Counted from the stretch's first letter, positions 8,495 through 18,500 are shown. The stretch: DNA of 64,000 bases from Virgibacillus_R byunsanensis (GCF_042675965.1 NZ_JBHTKJ010000035.1:92459-156458), one strand, 5' to 3'. A program made the numbers and translations. Notes: generated by a model from the sequence alone, not told the origin.

Positions 8495-8640
8495 ATGAAA
8501 AAATACTTAGCTATACGGATTTCCACTTCTTCAGAAAGCATTGAGATATCTCCAATCCATGACGCTCTCTCATCGAAACTCCCCCGTCAACTAGTATTTT
8601 TTAGAAATAAATCCGGATGGTGATAGGCACCCAAAATTAC

Positions 8641-9835
8641 TTATATAGTTGTCTTTATATTTAATAATACTTTTTTGTCTTCTTCTCTTAATAGGTCATC
8701 TTGATATTTATTTGAATCTTGAATCCAATTAGCTTTATTCATAGCCCATTCATATTCATCTGTTGTTTTATCTAGTTCAGCGGAAATGTATTCTTTGATT
8801 AGGTTCGAATTAAAATAGTTCATCGAATTATTCAGCAAATCCTGAGTTCTTTTATAGTCTTTTTCTCGCCGCTTTCTAAGTAATTCTCTCTCCTGTTCTT
8901 CTTTCAATCTTTTCTTTTCCGCTATTATATAGGATTTTTCTTCTTCATCAATGATTGATGGAAGTGAAAATATGTTTAAGAATACTTTTCTTAATAAATC
9001 TTCAGCCGTCATAGTTTTCGTTTGTTTCATTAACTTTTCATTTTTACTCCAATTACGCCAATACAACTTGTAACCTACTTCAACAATTATTTTTCCTGTT
9101 GTTTCATACTTAAATGTGTTGTAAGTTGAATACTCTTTATCATCTGGTGAGAACATTATTTTTTTACAGGGAATTTTAAAGTTTAATAAGATAGTATATT
9201 TTTTATACAGTACTTGTGTTTCATCAAACTTACTAACGATTTTTGCTCCTGCCTTTTCAAGTGCTTTAAATAAACTATCGATAAAAGGTAAAATTTCTGG
9301 AATGATTTCACCAGAAGCTGACTTAATTCTTAATTTATCTTCTCTATATGATTGAGTTTTTTTGCGGTATTTCACTATTTCCCTATGGGGTTTACTAGAT
9401 AAATTTTTATTAATATTTAACATGTTATAAATATCAGTTAAATTTTCTTGATCAGATTCTAAGTATGAAAAATAGGTCGGTTTTTCCTTTTCTTCTTTCT
9501 TTATAGATGAAACGACATTTTTTTTCAGTAGAGGTACTAATGGATGTTTTGTCATTTACAGCTGTTATAATTTTTTTAGGTGCTACTGCATTTTGTTTTT
9601 TAGCTTTTCCAAGAGCAATTATTCGATTATCATTTGGATTTGGTAGTAGTGGTTGGACTGGCTTCTCATTCCCCATATGTAAACTACTCCAATAAGATGC
9701 TGTAGGTAGTGGCATATCATTACTAGTACAAGCATTTTTCAATTTATTATATGGAACATTTAGTTCTTTAGCTGTTTTAGTAATTCCTATACTCCACAGT
9801 TTTTCATATAAATCATTCCTAGAGATTGATAGCAT
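8641..9835 (-). pseudogene. HTH-containing mobile-element passenger protein, frameshifted
   Basis: An N-terminal frame from an ATG at 9835 reads MLSISRNDLYEKLW, then NVPYNKLKNAC and MPLPTASYW. This is the LYxxVW...L...C...P.P..YW helix-turn-helix pattern I associate with proteins of integrated elements. The frame leaves this protein near residue 106 at a run of eight T on the plus strand (9518-9525) and continues one frame over into a 300-aa region ending at 8641, rich in lysine and glutamate with a likely coiled coil (KKRLKEEQERELLRKRREKDY). A one-base slip at the run would restore a single protein of about 395 aa. It could be a lesion or a slippage site. Function is unknown. Confidence 0.6.
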
Positions 9836-10028
9836 TCTTTTTTCCCTCTCCTCATCCTTTACTTCATTTTATATTCATAGGAAATTTCAGTCAATTTAAA
9901 ACAAAAATAAGCCCATGCCTGTATTGACATGAGATCGAAAAGTTTTATATAAGCATCAAGTAGTACAATCCTTCTAGCAATCTATAGCTCATGAGAAAAT
10001 GATGTAGGTTATTCTCTTCCTATATCTC

Positions 10029-10112
10029 TGGCTCTCAAGTCCGCAAATGGTGGCTCATTTTATCCGCAATCACTGGCTCAAAACTCCGCACCCGTGGCTC
10101 AATTCATCCGCA
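10029..10112 (-). repeat. Right multi-repeat end of the passenger element
   Basis: Four repeats on the plus strand, TGGCTC-N-TCCGCA, begin at 10029, 10051, 10074 and 10095, spaced 21-23 bp. They are the inverted counterparts of the left end. Confidence 0.65.
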
Positions 10113-10582
10113 ATATTCAACAACAATCTGTCATTGCTTATAACAAGAAAAATGAAAGTGAACCTTTTGGCTTTGATAAGCATTTTGCCCCGACCTGTTT
10201 CAGGGAACACTCGTACCGTTATGATAGTTTTGATGGCAAATACGAAACGTTGAAATACACTAGACCAAAAGAGTGCAGTGATTGTCCTCTAGCAAACGAA
10301 GGTATCTGCCAAAAGGTTTATAAAGTAAAAATCACAACAGATCTCAGAAGATATACAGCACCAGCACGAGGATCAAAAGCATGGAAAACAATTTTCAAAC
10401 GCCATAGTGCAGTTGAACGCGTCAATGCTTACTTAAAGGAATACTTTCAACTCAACAATGTTCGTAATCGTACAGGTAAACGTGCAAAAGTTGACTTTGA
10501 CATCGTAACGCTTATTTATAATGCTTCAAAATTGGCTGCAGATCGTATCAATACACTGTTAAATCAGCAACAAGCTGCTTAA
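10113..10582 (+). pseudogene. DDE transposase, C-terminal fragment
   Basis: The frame carries a CSDCP...C zinc-like cluster, then AVERVNAYLKEYF with the catalytic Glu region, ending KLAADRINTLLNQQQAA. This matches the C-terminal third of IS4/IS1182-type DDE transposases. The 5' part is missing: homology begins right at the passenger element's right end (10112), so that element either inserted here or recombined with this copy. The ATG at 10094 lies within the element repeat and is not a genuine start. Confidence 0.75.
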
Positions 10583-11009
10583 AATAATTTTTTAAACTGT
10601 ATTTTTAAAATTCTGTAGGTCTTTATATTTTTAAAAAGAGCAATTATGAAATTGATTCATATTCGGAAAAGAAGAAGATTCCTAATTAGTTTATTTATTG
10701 GGTTCGAAGGATTTTTTATATTGCATTAATTTGTAATTAAAGAATATAAGGAAAATATGTGTGAGGAAATAAACCAGTTTATTCTTAGTTGATAATACTA
10801 AATATGATTTTGTTTTTTACTTATCAGAGAAGTGTATAATGAGGAGTTGCTTAAGCTTTTTTTTAATATACTATTCACAGTCACAATTAGTTCACTTGTT
10901 AGCTAACTTCTCTTTTAACGGACACATTCAACCCTATTTATTATTTTCTTCAAAAAACTTGAATGTGTCCATTAGTTTATATTGAATAGTCGTGAATTAA
11001 ATAACTAAA
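10583..11009. other. Non-coding gap with a long inverted repeat
   Basis: AT-rich and without a supported gene. It contains a 12-bp perfect inverted repeat (GGACACATTCAA at 10920-10931 and 10959-10970) with 27 bases between arms, just past the 3' end of the aminotransferase gene. It may end the catabolic operon or be an insertion-sequence scar. Confidence 0.5.
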
Positions 11010-12347
11010 TTAATTGTAATTTATTTCTTTTTGTAACTTTAAAAGTGATTTATCTAGTATCTCTAAAATTTCATCTATCTCTGTATTATTAACAGTTAAT
11101 GGAGGGGCTATAATAATGTGCTGACCTAATTTGCCTTTTTTTGCACCTGAACCCGGATAAAGTACTAAACCATTTTCCATTGAAATTTGATTTAATCTTT
11201 CTGAAACTTTTTCACTTGCCTTAAAATCTTTATCATGATCTCTATTAGGTACAAACTCCAAACCAATTAACAGCCCCTTACCATTAATGGATTTTATCAT
11301 TTTATATTTATCGTAAATTTGATTTAGTCCTTTTAATAAGTATTCACTTTGAATATTACAGTTGTAAAGAATATCATTTGATTTATAGTAATTTATAGCA
11401 GCTAGTCCGGTTGCAACTAAAACAGGGTGCCCACTATATGTAAAACCATGTTTAAATATCCCATTACTATTTTCTAGAATAGCTTTTACAATATCATTAT
11501 GAACAATTATTCCTCCTAAAGGTGCATATCCCCCAGTTACTCCTTTACCAAATGTAATAATATCTGGTATTACATCAAAATATTCTATCGCAAAGTTCTT
11601 TCCAGTTCTACCGAAACCTGTCATCACTTCATCAATTATTAATAACAGATCATTTTTTTTACATATATCTTTAATTCTTTTAAAATATTCATATGGTGGG
11701 ACCATAGCACCCTGTTGACTGCCTACTATTGGTTCACAAATAATAGCTCCTATATTTTCAGCACCATAATTTTTAATTAAACTCTCTAGTTCGTCAATAT
11801 AATTAGTTAACGACATATCTTCATTATCTGTGATTGGTGAATTAATATGAGGATGTTCATATAGCAAAGCAGAAAAGGACGTTCTTCTTTTCAGATCCCC
11901 ACCTATTGAAAGGGTACCTAATGTATTGCCGTGATATGATTGCCATCTACCAACAATTAACCTTTTAAATTCATTTCCCCGATCTTTGTGATATTGATGA
12001 ACTAGTTTTATAGCACTTTCATTTGCCTCAGATCCACTACATGTATAGAATACCTTTGAAAAATTTTTGGGTGCTAAATCTATAATTTCTTTAGATAATT
12101 TATATAATACTTCAGTTTCAAACCTCAGTGAGTGAACAAATGCAGCTTTTTTTGCTTGTTGATTCATAGCATCAGTTATTTGTGTCACTCCATGTCCAAG
12201 ATTGGCAGCTACAGCTCCACTACAACCATCAATAAATTTCTTACCACTACTTTCATAAAGATAAACACCCTCAGCACGGTCAATAATTGGATATTCAAGA
12301 TTTAAATTTCTGTGAAAGACATGATCATCTTCTTTACTTATATTGAT
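11010..12347 (-). CDS. PLP-dependent class III aminotransferase
   Basis: About 446 aa, fold-type I aminotransferase of the omega-amino acid/beta-alanine group. Motifs: YHGNTLGTLS, the LLIIDEVMTGFGRTG aspartate that holds the PLP ring nitrogen, and the PLP lysine in TFGKGVTGGYAPLGG. It transfers an amino group from an omega- or beta-amino acid to a 2-oxoacid. It is the last gene of the cluster, after the thiolase. Start choice is unusual: AAAGGAGG is followed 8 nt later by ATC (12345-12347) and there is no ATG, GTG or TTG nearby in frame. An in-frame ATG at 12434 lies inside the thiolase gene and has no ribosome site. Confidence 0.88.
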   Translation of the reverse strand: MNISKEDDHVFHRNLNLEYPIIDRAEGVYLYESSGKKFIDGCSGAVAANLGHGVTQITDAMNQQAKKAAFVHSLRFETEVLYKLSKEIIDLAPKNFSKVFYTCSGSEANESAIKLVHQYHKDRGNEFKRLIVGRWQSYHGNTLGTLSIGGDLKRRTSFSALLYEHPHINSPITDNEDMSLTNYIDELESLIKNYGAENIGAIICEPIVGSQQGAMVPPYEYFKRIKDICKKNDLLLIIDEVMTGFGRTGKNFAIEYFDVIPDIITFGKGVTGGYAPLGGIIVHNDIVKAILENSNGIFKHGFTYSGHPVLVATGLAAINYYKSNDILYNCNIQSEYLLKGLNQIYDKYKMIKSINGKGLLIGLEFVPNRDHDKDFKASEKVSERLNQISMENGLVLYPGSGAKKGKLGQHIIIAPPLTVNNTEIDEILEILDKSLLKLQKEINYN

Positions 12348-12379
12348 TTTAATTACCTCCTTTCCCAAAACTGGTATGT

Positions 12380-13570
12380 TTAGTCTTGACAGTTTTCTAT
12401 AACTGTTGCTGTACCTTGTCCTCCTGCTATACATGCTGTAGTGAGTCCATATTTTAAGTTGCGTTTTCTAAGTTCATGAATTAGCGTTACAAGTATCCTA
12501 GTACCTGTACACCCTAAAGGATGCCCTAATGCTATTGAACCTCCATTAACATTAACATGTGTGTTATTTATATCCCATTCTTTTAAAACTGCTAAAGTCT
12601 GCGCTGCAAAAGCTTCATTTAGTTCGATTAAGTCCATATCCTTCAACTGTAAATTAGCCATTTTGAGGGCTTTTTGGGATGCAGGTAATGGTCCTAATCC
12701 CATTTCTTTTGGATGAACACCTGTGGACGCAATACCTTTTATCCTAGCAAGTATTGGCAGATCTAGCTCTCTCGCTTTCCTTTCACTCATAACTGTTAGT
12801 AAAGCAGCTCCATCATTTCGACCTGATGAGTTACCTGCAGTTACAGTACCGTCCTTACTAAAAACTGGTTTTAATTTAGATAACTTTTCAATACTTGTGT
12901 TTCTTGGATGTTCATCTTTAGTTATCAGGCTAAAGCCATTTCTATTATCTATTTCAACTGGAACAATTTCGTCATCAAATCGATTTGTTTTAATTGCATT
13001 CAATGCTTTCAAATGACTATTTAGAGCGTATTCATCTTGTTCTTCTCTACTTATACTATATTTGTTCGCTAAATATTCTGCTGTGTCACCCATATTAAAC
13101 TCCCCATATATCTCTTTAGGCTGTGAGTTAGGTTGACTTTCAATATTAGAGTCATAAAATGTAATATTCCCCGCTTTATGATTTAAGAATCTATTGCCCA
13201 TTGAGTAGTATGGTGCTTGTGACATACTTTCAACTCCTCCAGAAAGTACCACTTCTGATAAACCACTATTTATTAATAGAAATGCCTCATGAACAGACTG
13301 CATTCCTGATCCACATTGTCTATGAACAGTGTGTGCCGGTACGTTCTCTGGAATTCCAGAAAGCAAAGATGCAACTCGAGCTATATTAGGAGCATGTGAA
13401 TTCTGCTTAGTTTGGCCTAAAATAACTTCTTCTACATGCGATTTGTCTAAACCGAGATTAGCAAAAGAATTTTTAATAACATTTGATATGAGCTTCTCAG
13501 CACTCACTTCTGACAAACTACCATGCAATTTTCCTATGGGAGAACGCAAAGCATTTACAATAACTACCAT
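12380..13570 (-). CDS. Acetyl-CoA acetyltransferase (thiolase)
   Basis: 396 aa, full length for degradative/biosynthetic thiolases. It has the acyl-binding cysteine in HRQCGSGMQ (about residue 87), NEAFAAQ, the GHPLGCTG histidine motif and a C-terminal TACIAGGQG with the acid/base cysteine. It cleaves a 3-oxoacyl-CoA with CoA, releasing acetyl-CoA. The ATG at 13570 follows an AAGGGG site, 13 bp after the CoA-transferase B gene. Placed after a 3-oxoacid CoA-transferase, its expected substrate is the 3-oxoacyl-CoA made there, for example acetoacetyl-CoA. Confidence 0.93.
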   Translation of the reverse strand: MVVIVNALRSPIGKLHGSLSEVSAEKLISNVIKNSFANLGLDKSHVEEVILGQTKQNSHAPNIARVASLLSGIPENVPAHTVHRQCGSGMQSVHEAFLLINSGLSEVVLSGGVESMSQAPYYSMGNRFLNHKAGNITFYDSNIESQPNSQPKEIYGEFNMGDTAEYLANKYSISREEQDEYALNSHLKALNAIKTNRFDDEIVPVEIDNRNGFSLITKDEHPRNTSIEKLSKLKPVFSKDGTVTAGNSSGRNDGAALLTVMSERKARELDLPILARIKGIASTGVHPKEMGLGPLPASQKALKMANLQLKDMDLIELNEAFAAQTLAVLKEWDINNTHVNVNGGSIALGHPLGCTGTRILVTLIHELRKRNLKYGLTTACIAGGQGTATVIENCQD

Positions 13571-13583
13571 TTTAAACCCCTTT

Positions 13584-14213
13584 CTATTTCACTCTAAATT
13601 TAACTCCTGTTTTCTTAACAACTTCTTCTAAGGAGCTATTTTTATCAATCTCTTTTAAATAAATTCCATCTTCATCAAAAGAAAACGTAGCAAGTTCTGT
13701 AACAATCATATCTATTTTACGTAGAGACGTTTGTGGATACCTTAATTTATTTACAATTTTAGGTTTTCCATCTTTTGTAGTATGAGTCGTAGCAACAATA
13801 ATCTTTTTTGATCCTTCAAGTAAATCCATTGCACCACCTACACCTAAAACTGCTTTTCCAGGCATAGCCCAGTTTGCAATTAAACCTTCTCCCGATACTT
13901 GTATAACACCCAATACCGACACATCGATATGGCCACCCCTGATCATAGAAAATGAAAAACTACTATCAAAAAAAGATGCCCCATTTACAATTGTAACTGG
14001 CTTTTTGCCTGCATTAACCACATTCATGTCTATTTCACCCTTAGATGGAGATTTGCCTACACCTAATATTCCGTTTTCAGAGTGAATAAAAATCTTACTT
14101 GTATCTATAAAATTAGTAACTAATGTTGGAATACCTATACCAAGATTAACAACATCACCCTCATGTAATTCTTTTGAAACTCTTTTGGCTATATGCTCCT
14201 TTATGTTCATCAA
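13584..14213 (-). CDS. 3-oxoacid CoA-transferase, subunit B
   Basis: 209 aa, AtoA/ScoB-type beta subunit. The catalytic glutamate that forms the glutamyl-CoA intermediate is in HSENGILGVG (about residue 47). VNLGIGIPTLV and GGAMDLLEG are further family motifs. With subunit A it moves CoA from an acyl-CoA donor to a 3-oxoacid. The gene directly abuts subunit A; the ORF opens with TTG followed at once by ATG (14210), and a GGAGTG site inside subunit A serves either. Confidence 0.92.
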   Translation of the reverse strand: MMNIKEHIAKRVSKELHEGDVVNLGIGIPTLVTNFIDTSKIFIHSENGILGVGKSPSKGEIDMNVVNAGKKPVTIVNGASFFDSSFSFSMIRGGHIDVSVLGVIQVSGEGLIANWAMPGKAVLGVGGAMDLLEGSKKIIVATTHTTKDGKPKIVNKLRYPQTSLRKIDMIVTELATFSFDEDGIYLKEIDKNSSLEEVVKKTGVKFRVK

Positions 14214-14873
14214 TTATTCCACTCCCTTACTTTCAATTACGTAATCAATGAATATATGTGGAGTTACTATTTCTTCTGGTGATAGGTAGTTTTCATTATC
14301 TATTTCCTCTACTTCTGCTATAACTATGTCAGCAGCTGTTGCCATAATCGGGTTAAAGTTTCTTGCCGATTTATTATAGATTAAGTTTCCTAGTTTATCA
14401 GATTTCTTTGCCTTAATTAATGCTATATCCGCATTCAAGGGTTTTTGAAATACGTAGTCTATTCCATCAATATTTCTTATTTCTGAATTTTTTGAAAGAC
14501 TTGTTCCAGTACTAGTTTTTACATAAAACCCACCAATTCCAGCTCCCCCTGCCCTTATAGACTCAGCCATAGTTCCTTGAGGTAATAATTTAATTTCTAA
14601 TTCATTTTTATTATATGCTTCTACAACATCTTTATTTGTAGTAAAATAGGATCCTATCCCTTTTCTTACCTGTTTATTAATAACTAGTTTACCTAGTCCT
14701 TTACCTTGCTCGCCTAAGTTATTGCTTATAATAGTTAGATTTTTAGCTTCTGATTTCGATAGTAGGTCTATAAGTGTCAATGGGCTTCCTACTATACCAA
14801 AACCACCAACCATTATTGTTTGATTATCTTTAAAGATTTGTAATATTTGACCTGTAGTTATTTGTTTATTCAT
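14214..14873 (-). CDS. 3-oxoacid CoA-transferase, subunit A
   Basis: 219 aa alpha subunit of the AtoD/ScoA family, with MVGGFGIVGSP near the N-terminus and the glycine-rich IRAGGAGIGGFYVKT loop at about residues 105-120. It contributes the CoA-binding half of the heterodimer. The ATG at 14873 has a GAGGTG site. The 126-bp gap upstream, ahead of the aminotransferase 3' end, contains a 15-bp inverted repeat (14896-14953), so these downstream genes may have their own control point. Confidence 0.92.
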   Translation of the reverse strand: MNKQITTGQILQIFKDNQTIMVGGFGIVGSPLTLIDLLSKSEAKNLTIISNNLGEQGKGLGKLVINKQVRKGIGSYFTTNKDVVEAYNKNELEIKLLPQGTMAESIRAGGAGIGGFYVKTSTGTSLSKNSEIRNIDGIDYVFQKPLNADIALIKAKKSDKLGNLIYNKSARNFNPIMATAADIVIAEVEEIDNENYLSPEEIVTPHIFIDYVIESKGVE

Positions 14874-14895
14874 TTTTTCACCTCAAAATAAAGCT

Positions 14896-14953
14896 TGATA
14901 ATTAGTTTAGATATAAGCATTCTTAAAGTATTCTTAACTCTAAACAATTATCA
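14896..14953. promoter_or_regulatory. Inverted repeat upstream of the CoA-transferase genes
   Basis: TGATAATTAGTTTAGA (14896-14911) pairs with TCTAAACAATTATCA (14939-14953), one base bulged. It lies between two genes of the same operon and could be an attenuator, operator or processing site. No T-run follows on the minus strand. Confidence 0.45.
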
Positions 14954-14999
14954 GGTATAAAATGATAATTATGAATAGAGGATACCCATTCATCTCAGA

Positions 15000-16343
15000 T
15001 CATCCTGTAATTTTATAATTTATTAACTGTGTAAGAGATTTTCGAAGAAGTGATATTAATTCATCGATTTCATCTTTACTAATTATTATTGGTGGTGCAA
15101 TCATAATGCTATCACCATAAACACCATAATGAAACTTTTGGCTAGGATATACAATTAATCCATTCTCAAAACAAATTTTCACTAAATTATTAGTAACTTT
15201 TAATTCTGGATCAAAAAATGACATCTCTTTATTATCACTAACCAATTCAAGACCCCACATAAAACCTTTACCTCTCACATCACCAATAATAGAAAATTCA
15301 TCAGCCAACCTTTTCAATTCACCTTCTAAATAGCTTGATAATTTCTTCACATTGTTTAATAAGTCATGTTTAATAATAAATTTAAGTGTGGCTAAACCCG
15401 CTGAAACACTCACTGGATTACCGCTGTGAGTAAAACCATGAACAAACCTACCACTTCCACTTTTAAATGCTTTATAAATCTTTTCATGAACTAATACTGC
15501 TCCTAGAGGAGCATACCCACCACTTATCCCTTTTGCAGATATAATAATATCCGGTTTAATTCCCCAATGATTACAAGCAAAGTATTCGCCAGTTCTTCCA
15601 AATCCACTCATTACTTCATCGGCAATCATGAGTATATCGTACTTTTTACATATTTCAGAAACTACTTTGAAATATTCACTTGGTGCTATTACAGCACTGG
15701 CAGATGAGCCTATAATTGGTTCAAACACAAAAGCTGATATTGTTTCAGGACCTTCTCGTAAAATCATTTCCTCTAATTCTAATGCGCACTTTACCTGGCA
15801 ACTTGGATATTCTAAACTCAAAGGACATCTGAAACAGTTTGGTGGATTAATATGATGAACTGGTATTAGATTTGGCTCCTGGGGTCTTCTCCATTCTGCA
15901 TATCCCCCAACACTTAATGCCCCTAGTGTATGTCCATGAAAGCTAGTCCATCTTGCAATAATTTTATACTTTGAACTCCTTCCTCTTTCCAACTGATATT
16001 GCCTACTCATTTTTATTGCTGTATCTAAGGCTTCAGATCCACCAGAGACAAAATAGCTATATTTTATTTCTCCTGGTGTAATTTTTGATAGTTTGCTTGC
16101 GTATTCTTCTAAGACAATCGTCCGAAATTGACTAGTATGAGCAAATGAGATACTTTTCATTTGCTCATACATACTGTCAAATATCTCCTTTTGTCCATGA
16201 CCAACATTTGCTACTAAAGCTCCTGAAGAACCATCTAAATACTTTTTTTTATTACTATCATATATATAAATCCCTTCTCCTCTTGATGCTATTGGATAAT
16301 TCTTATTTAAATCTCGATAAAAAACATTAGATGTTGATGTCAA
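15000..16343 (-). CDS. PLP-dependent class III aminotransferase (second copy)
   Basis: 447 aa from a TTG at 16343, placed 8 nt after AAGAGG; a GTG at 16352 overlaps that site and is less likely. Motifs: FHGHTLGALSVGG, IADEVMSGFGRTG and the PLP lysine in SAKGISGGYAPLGA. A Cys-rich insert with four cysteines (CFRCPL...CQVKCALE, about residues 155-175) is seen in a subset of class III enzymes. It is clearly related to, but diverged from, the aminotransferase at 11010-12347; two such enzymes in one operon may handle different amino donors or both ends of a diamine-like intermediate. Confidence 0.9.
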   Translation of the reverse strand: MTSTSNVFYRDLNKNYPIASRGEGIYIYDSNKKKYLDGSSGALVANVGHGQKEIFDSMYEQMKSISFAHTSQFRTIVLEEYASKLSKITPGEIKYSYFVSGGSEALDTAIKMSRQYQLERGRSSKYKIIARWTSFHGHTLGALSVGGYAEWRRPQEPNLIPVHHINPPNCFRCPLSLEYPSCQVKCALELEEMILREGPETISAFVFEPIIGSSASAVIAPSEYFKVVSEICKKYDILMIADEVMSGFGRTGEYFACNHWGIKPDIIISAKGISGGYAPLGAVLVHEKIYKAFKSGSGRFVHGFTHSGNPVSVSAGLATLKFIIKHDLLNNVKKLSSYLEGELKRLADEFSIIGDVRGKGFMWGLELVSDNKEMSFFDPELKVTNNLVKICFENGLIVYPSQKFHYGVYGDSIMIAPPIIISKDEIDELISLLRKSLTQLINYKITG

Positions 16344-16383
16344 TTTAAGCACCTCTTATTCACAATAATATATATTTTATAAG

Positions 16384-17196
16384 CTATGGTAATACTGGAC
16401 CAAGCGCATTATTCGGCTTTCGATCGCGAAATTCATCTAATAACTCTGTTAACTCTTCAACAGCTGCATTAAACAATTTTTCCCCTTTAACATCTGTTGA
16501 TTTGGTAGGATCTCCTTTAACCCCTGTTTCAGTAATGGTATGCCATATTTCCATCATCTTAGCTGGATTGGAATACCCTTCAGGTCTTCTACCTAATAAA
16601 TCATTCCAAAAATGTGGTGTTATATTATTTAAACCATCTTTACGTGCTAACTCCATATCAACTCTTTCTTTATTAAGGTGTAAATACACAGATGTTTCTA
16701 AGTCACAACCGTGACTAGTAGGTGCTTTATCTAAAATTTCATCAGATACATCCCTTACTTTTTGCAATTCCCACCAGGAAATAGATGCACATAATGTTTC
16801 AGGGTAATCTATAATTGTATGTCGAGCTATGAGATCAATTATTGGTCTGTTACTTCCATGACCATTAACAAGCAATATATGTTTAAACCCATGTTTAGCC
16901 AAACTTCCAGTTACTGCTCTTCCGAAATCTATCAGGATTGAAGAGGGAATATCAATTGTTCCAGGAAACCCCATATGATGCGACTCAAAACCAAATGGAA
17001 TAACTGGAAGTACTAAATCTTTGGATGTTTTATTTGCTGCACTCATACATATATTTGTCACAATATTTGTATCAACGTCTAATGGTAAATGATGACCATG
17101 TTCTTCTGTGGCCCCGAAAGGTACAATAACCACAGCATCTTGTTTACTCATTTTGTCAATTTCCGGCCAAGTATAATGTGAATAATTTGTTTTCAT
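16384..17196 (-). CDS. Creatininase-family amidohydrolase
   Basis: 270 aa. The creatininase fold is recognisable by the metal ligands in PFGATEEHGHHLPLDVDT (Glu, His and Asp, about residues 26-42) and by VNGHGSNRPI and HGCDLETS. Family members hydrolyse cyclic or linear amides such as creatinine, with two metal ions. The ATG at 17196 has an AAAGGAG site. It lies between the TRAP transporter and an aminotransferase gene, so it is probably a second amide-opening step of this pathway; true creatinine activity is not implied by the context. Confidence 0.87.
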   Translation of the reverse strand: MKTNYSHYTWPEIDKMSKQDAVVIVPFGATEEHGHHLPLDVDTNIVTNICMSAANKTSKDLVLPVIPFGFESHHMGFPGTIDIPSSILIDFGRAVTGSLAKHGFKHILLVNGHGSNRPIIDLIARHTIIDYPETLCASISWWELQKVRDVSDEILDKAPTSHGCDLETSVYLHLNKERVDMELARKDGLNNITPHFWNDLLGRRPEGYSNPAKMMEIWHTITETGVKGDPTKSTDVKGEKLFNAAVEELTELLDEFRDRKPNNALGPVLP

Positions 17197-17218
17197 TAAA
17201 ATTTCTCCTTTATAATCA

Positions 17219-18499
17219 TTATTTATCTAATAATTCAACTAAAAACAGACTAATTTCAGGAAATAAACTTAAAACTATTAGGTTTATAACTACAATTGCT
17301 AGGAAAGGAATAATAGCCTTGGTTATCTTTTCAATAGGCGAATTAGATATTTGACTAGCTACAAATAACCCAATTCCTACTGGTGGTGTACACATTCCTA
17401 AAGCTAGATTTATAATCATAATTATTCCAAAATGAATAGGATCAATTCCTAATTCAATTGCAGTTGGCATCAATAATGGTCCTAAAATAATAATTGCGGT
17501 TAGTCCATCTATAAACATACCAAAAAGTAATAGCATTACATTAATTATTAGTAAAAAGATAAGTGGTGAACTAGTTAGTTGTGTAAAGTATTCAGATATC
17601 AATTGAGGAATTCCTTCAAACGAAAGAATCCACGTAAACAAACCTGCGTTCGCCATAATATACATAATAGTTGCTGACGAAATTGATGACTTTATAAATA
17701 TATTAAATATATCCTTTAATTTAATCTCCCGATAATAATAAAGTGAAATTACTAAGGCATAGGCAATAGCAACTGCTGCAGCTTCAGTAGGGGTAAAGTT
17801 ACCACTATAAATACCACCCAAAATTATTACCGGCATAAGTAGTGCAGGTATAGCATCAATAAATATCGCAAGTCTTTGTCTTATAGTATAATCGTTTGAT
17901 TCACCGGTATATCCTTTTATTTTTGATATTACATACACTCCAATAATTAATGAGATTGCCATTAAGAAGCCAGGTGCTATACCTGCTATAAATAAATCAC
18001 CTACAGAAACTCCGACGGTTACCCCAAAAACAACCATATTAATACTAGGGGGAATAATAACTCCTAGTTCTCCTGATATTGCTTGAGTTGCCCCTGCGAA
18101 ACTTTTATCATAACCCTTTTTGACCATGGAAGGAATTAAAATTGCACCAATAGCAGCAGTAGTTGCTATACCAGAACCCGACATAGCCCCAAATAATAAC
18201 GAAGCTAAAACTGCAACCATTGCTAATCCCCCATGTAGTGACCCTACTAATGTATTAGCAAAATTAATTAGTCTTTTAGATATACCTCCATATTCCATAA
18301 TTGTACCTGCCATAATGAAAAAAGGAATCGCCATTAGCGGAAACGAATCTAATGCTGTGAAAGACTTTTGTGCTAGTGAGCTTAAAGGTATATCTCCAAC
18401 GTATAAAACTGCTATAACAGTTGATAGTCCAATTGATACGGCTATCGGAACAGAAAGTGCTAGTAAACTAATTAAAGTAATTAGTATTAAAAGTGCTAT
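17219..18499 (-). CDS. dctM: TRAP transporter large permease (DctM-like)
   Basis: The 12-helix membrane subunit that moves substrate with sodium or proton. The frame is continuous from base 18505 just after the DctQ stop and begins IALLILITLISLLALSVP, as DctM proteins do, giving 426 aa. It then shows the LDSFPLMAIPFFIMAG signature. No ATG, GTG or TTG exists at the expected place; GAGGTG is followed 7 nt later by ATA (18497-18499). The first in-frame ATG is at 18334 (MAIPFF), which would delete the first two helices. Either ATA is used or the start has been lost. Confidence 0.85.
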   Translation of the reverse strand: MALLILITLISLLALSVPIAVSIGLSTVIAVLYVGDIPLSSLAQKSFTALDSFPLMAIPFFIMAGTIMEYGGISKRLINFANTLVGSLHGGLAMVAVLASLLFGAMSGSGIATTAAIGAILIPSMVKKGYDKSFAGATQAISGELGVIIPPSINMVVFGVTVGVSVGDLFIAGIAPGFLMAISLIIGVYVISKIKGYTGESNDYTIRQRLAIFIDAIPALLMPVIILGGIYSGNFTPTEAAAVAIAYALVISLYYYREIKLKDIFNIFIKSSISSATIMYIMANAGLFTWILSFEGIPQLISEYFTQLTSSPLIFLLIINVMLLLFGMFIDGLTAIIILGPLLMPTAIELGIDPIHFGIIMIINLALGMCTPPVGIGLFVASQISNSPIEKITKAIIPFLAIVVINLIVLSLFPEISLFLVELLDK

Positions 18500-18500
18500 A

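Larger units (their letters stand above)
8198..10112. mobile_element. IS21-like ends enclosing a non-transposase passenger (non-autonomous element)
   Basis: The left end (8198-8280) and right end (10029-10112, inverted) each carry four spaced repeats of pattern TGCGGA-N-TGAGCCA, with 5'-TG...CA-3' termini. The four repeats align one to one: the second, TGCGGAGTTTTGAGCCA, is identical at both ends. This architecture is that of IS21 elements, but there is no istA or istB between the ends. Instead there is a short unknown gene and a frameshifted HTH protein gene. No clear target duplication was found. The element truncates a transposase gene at its right side. Confidence 0.65.
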
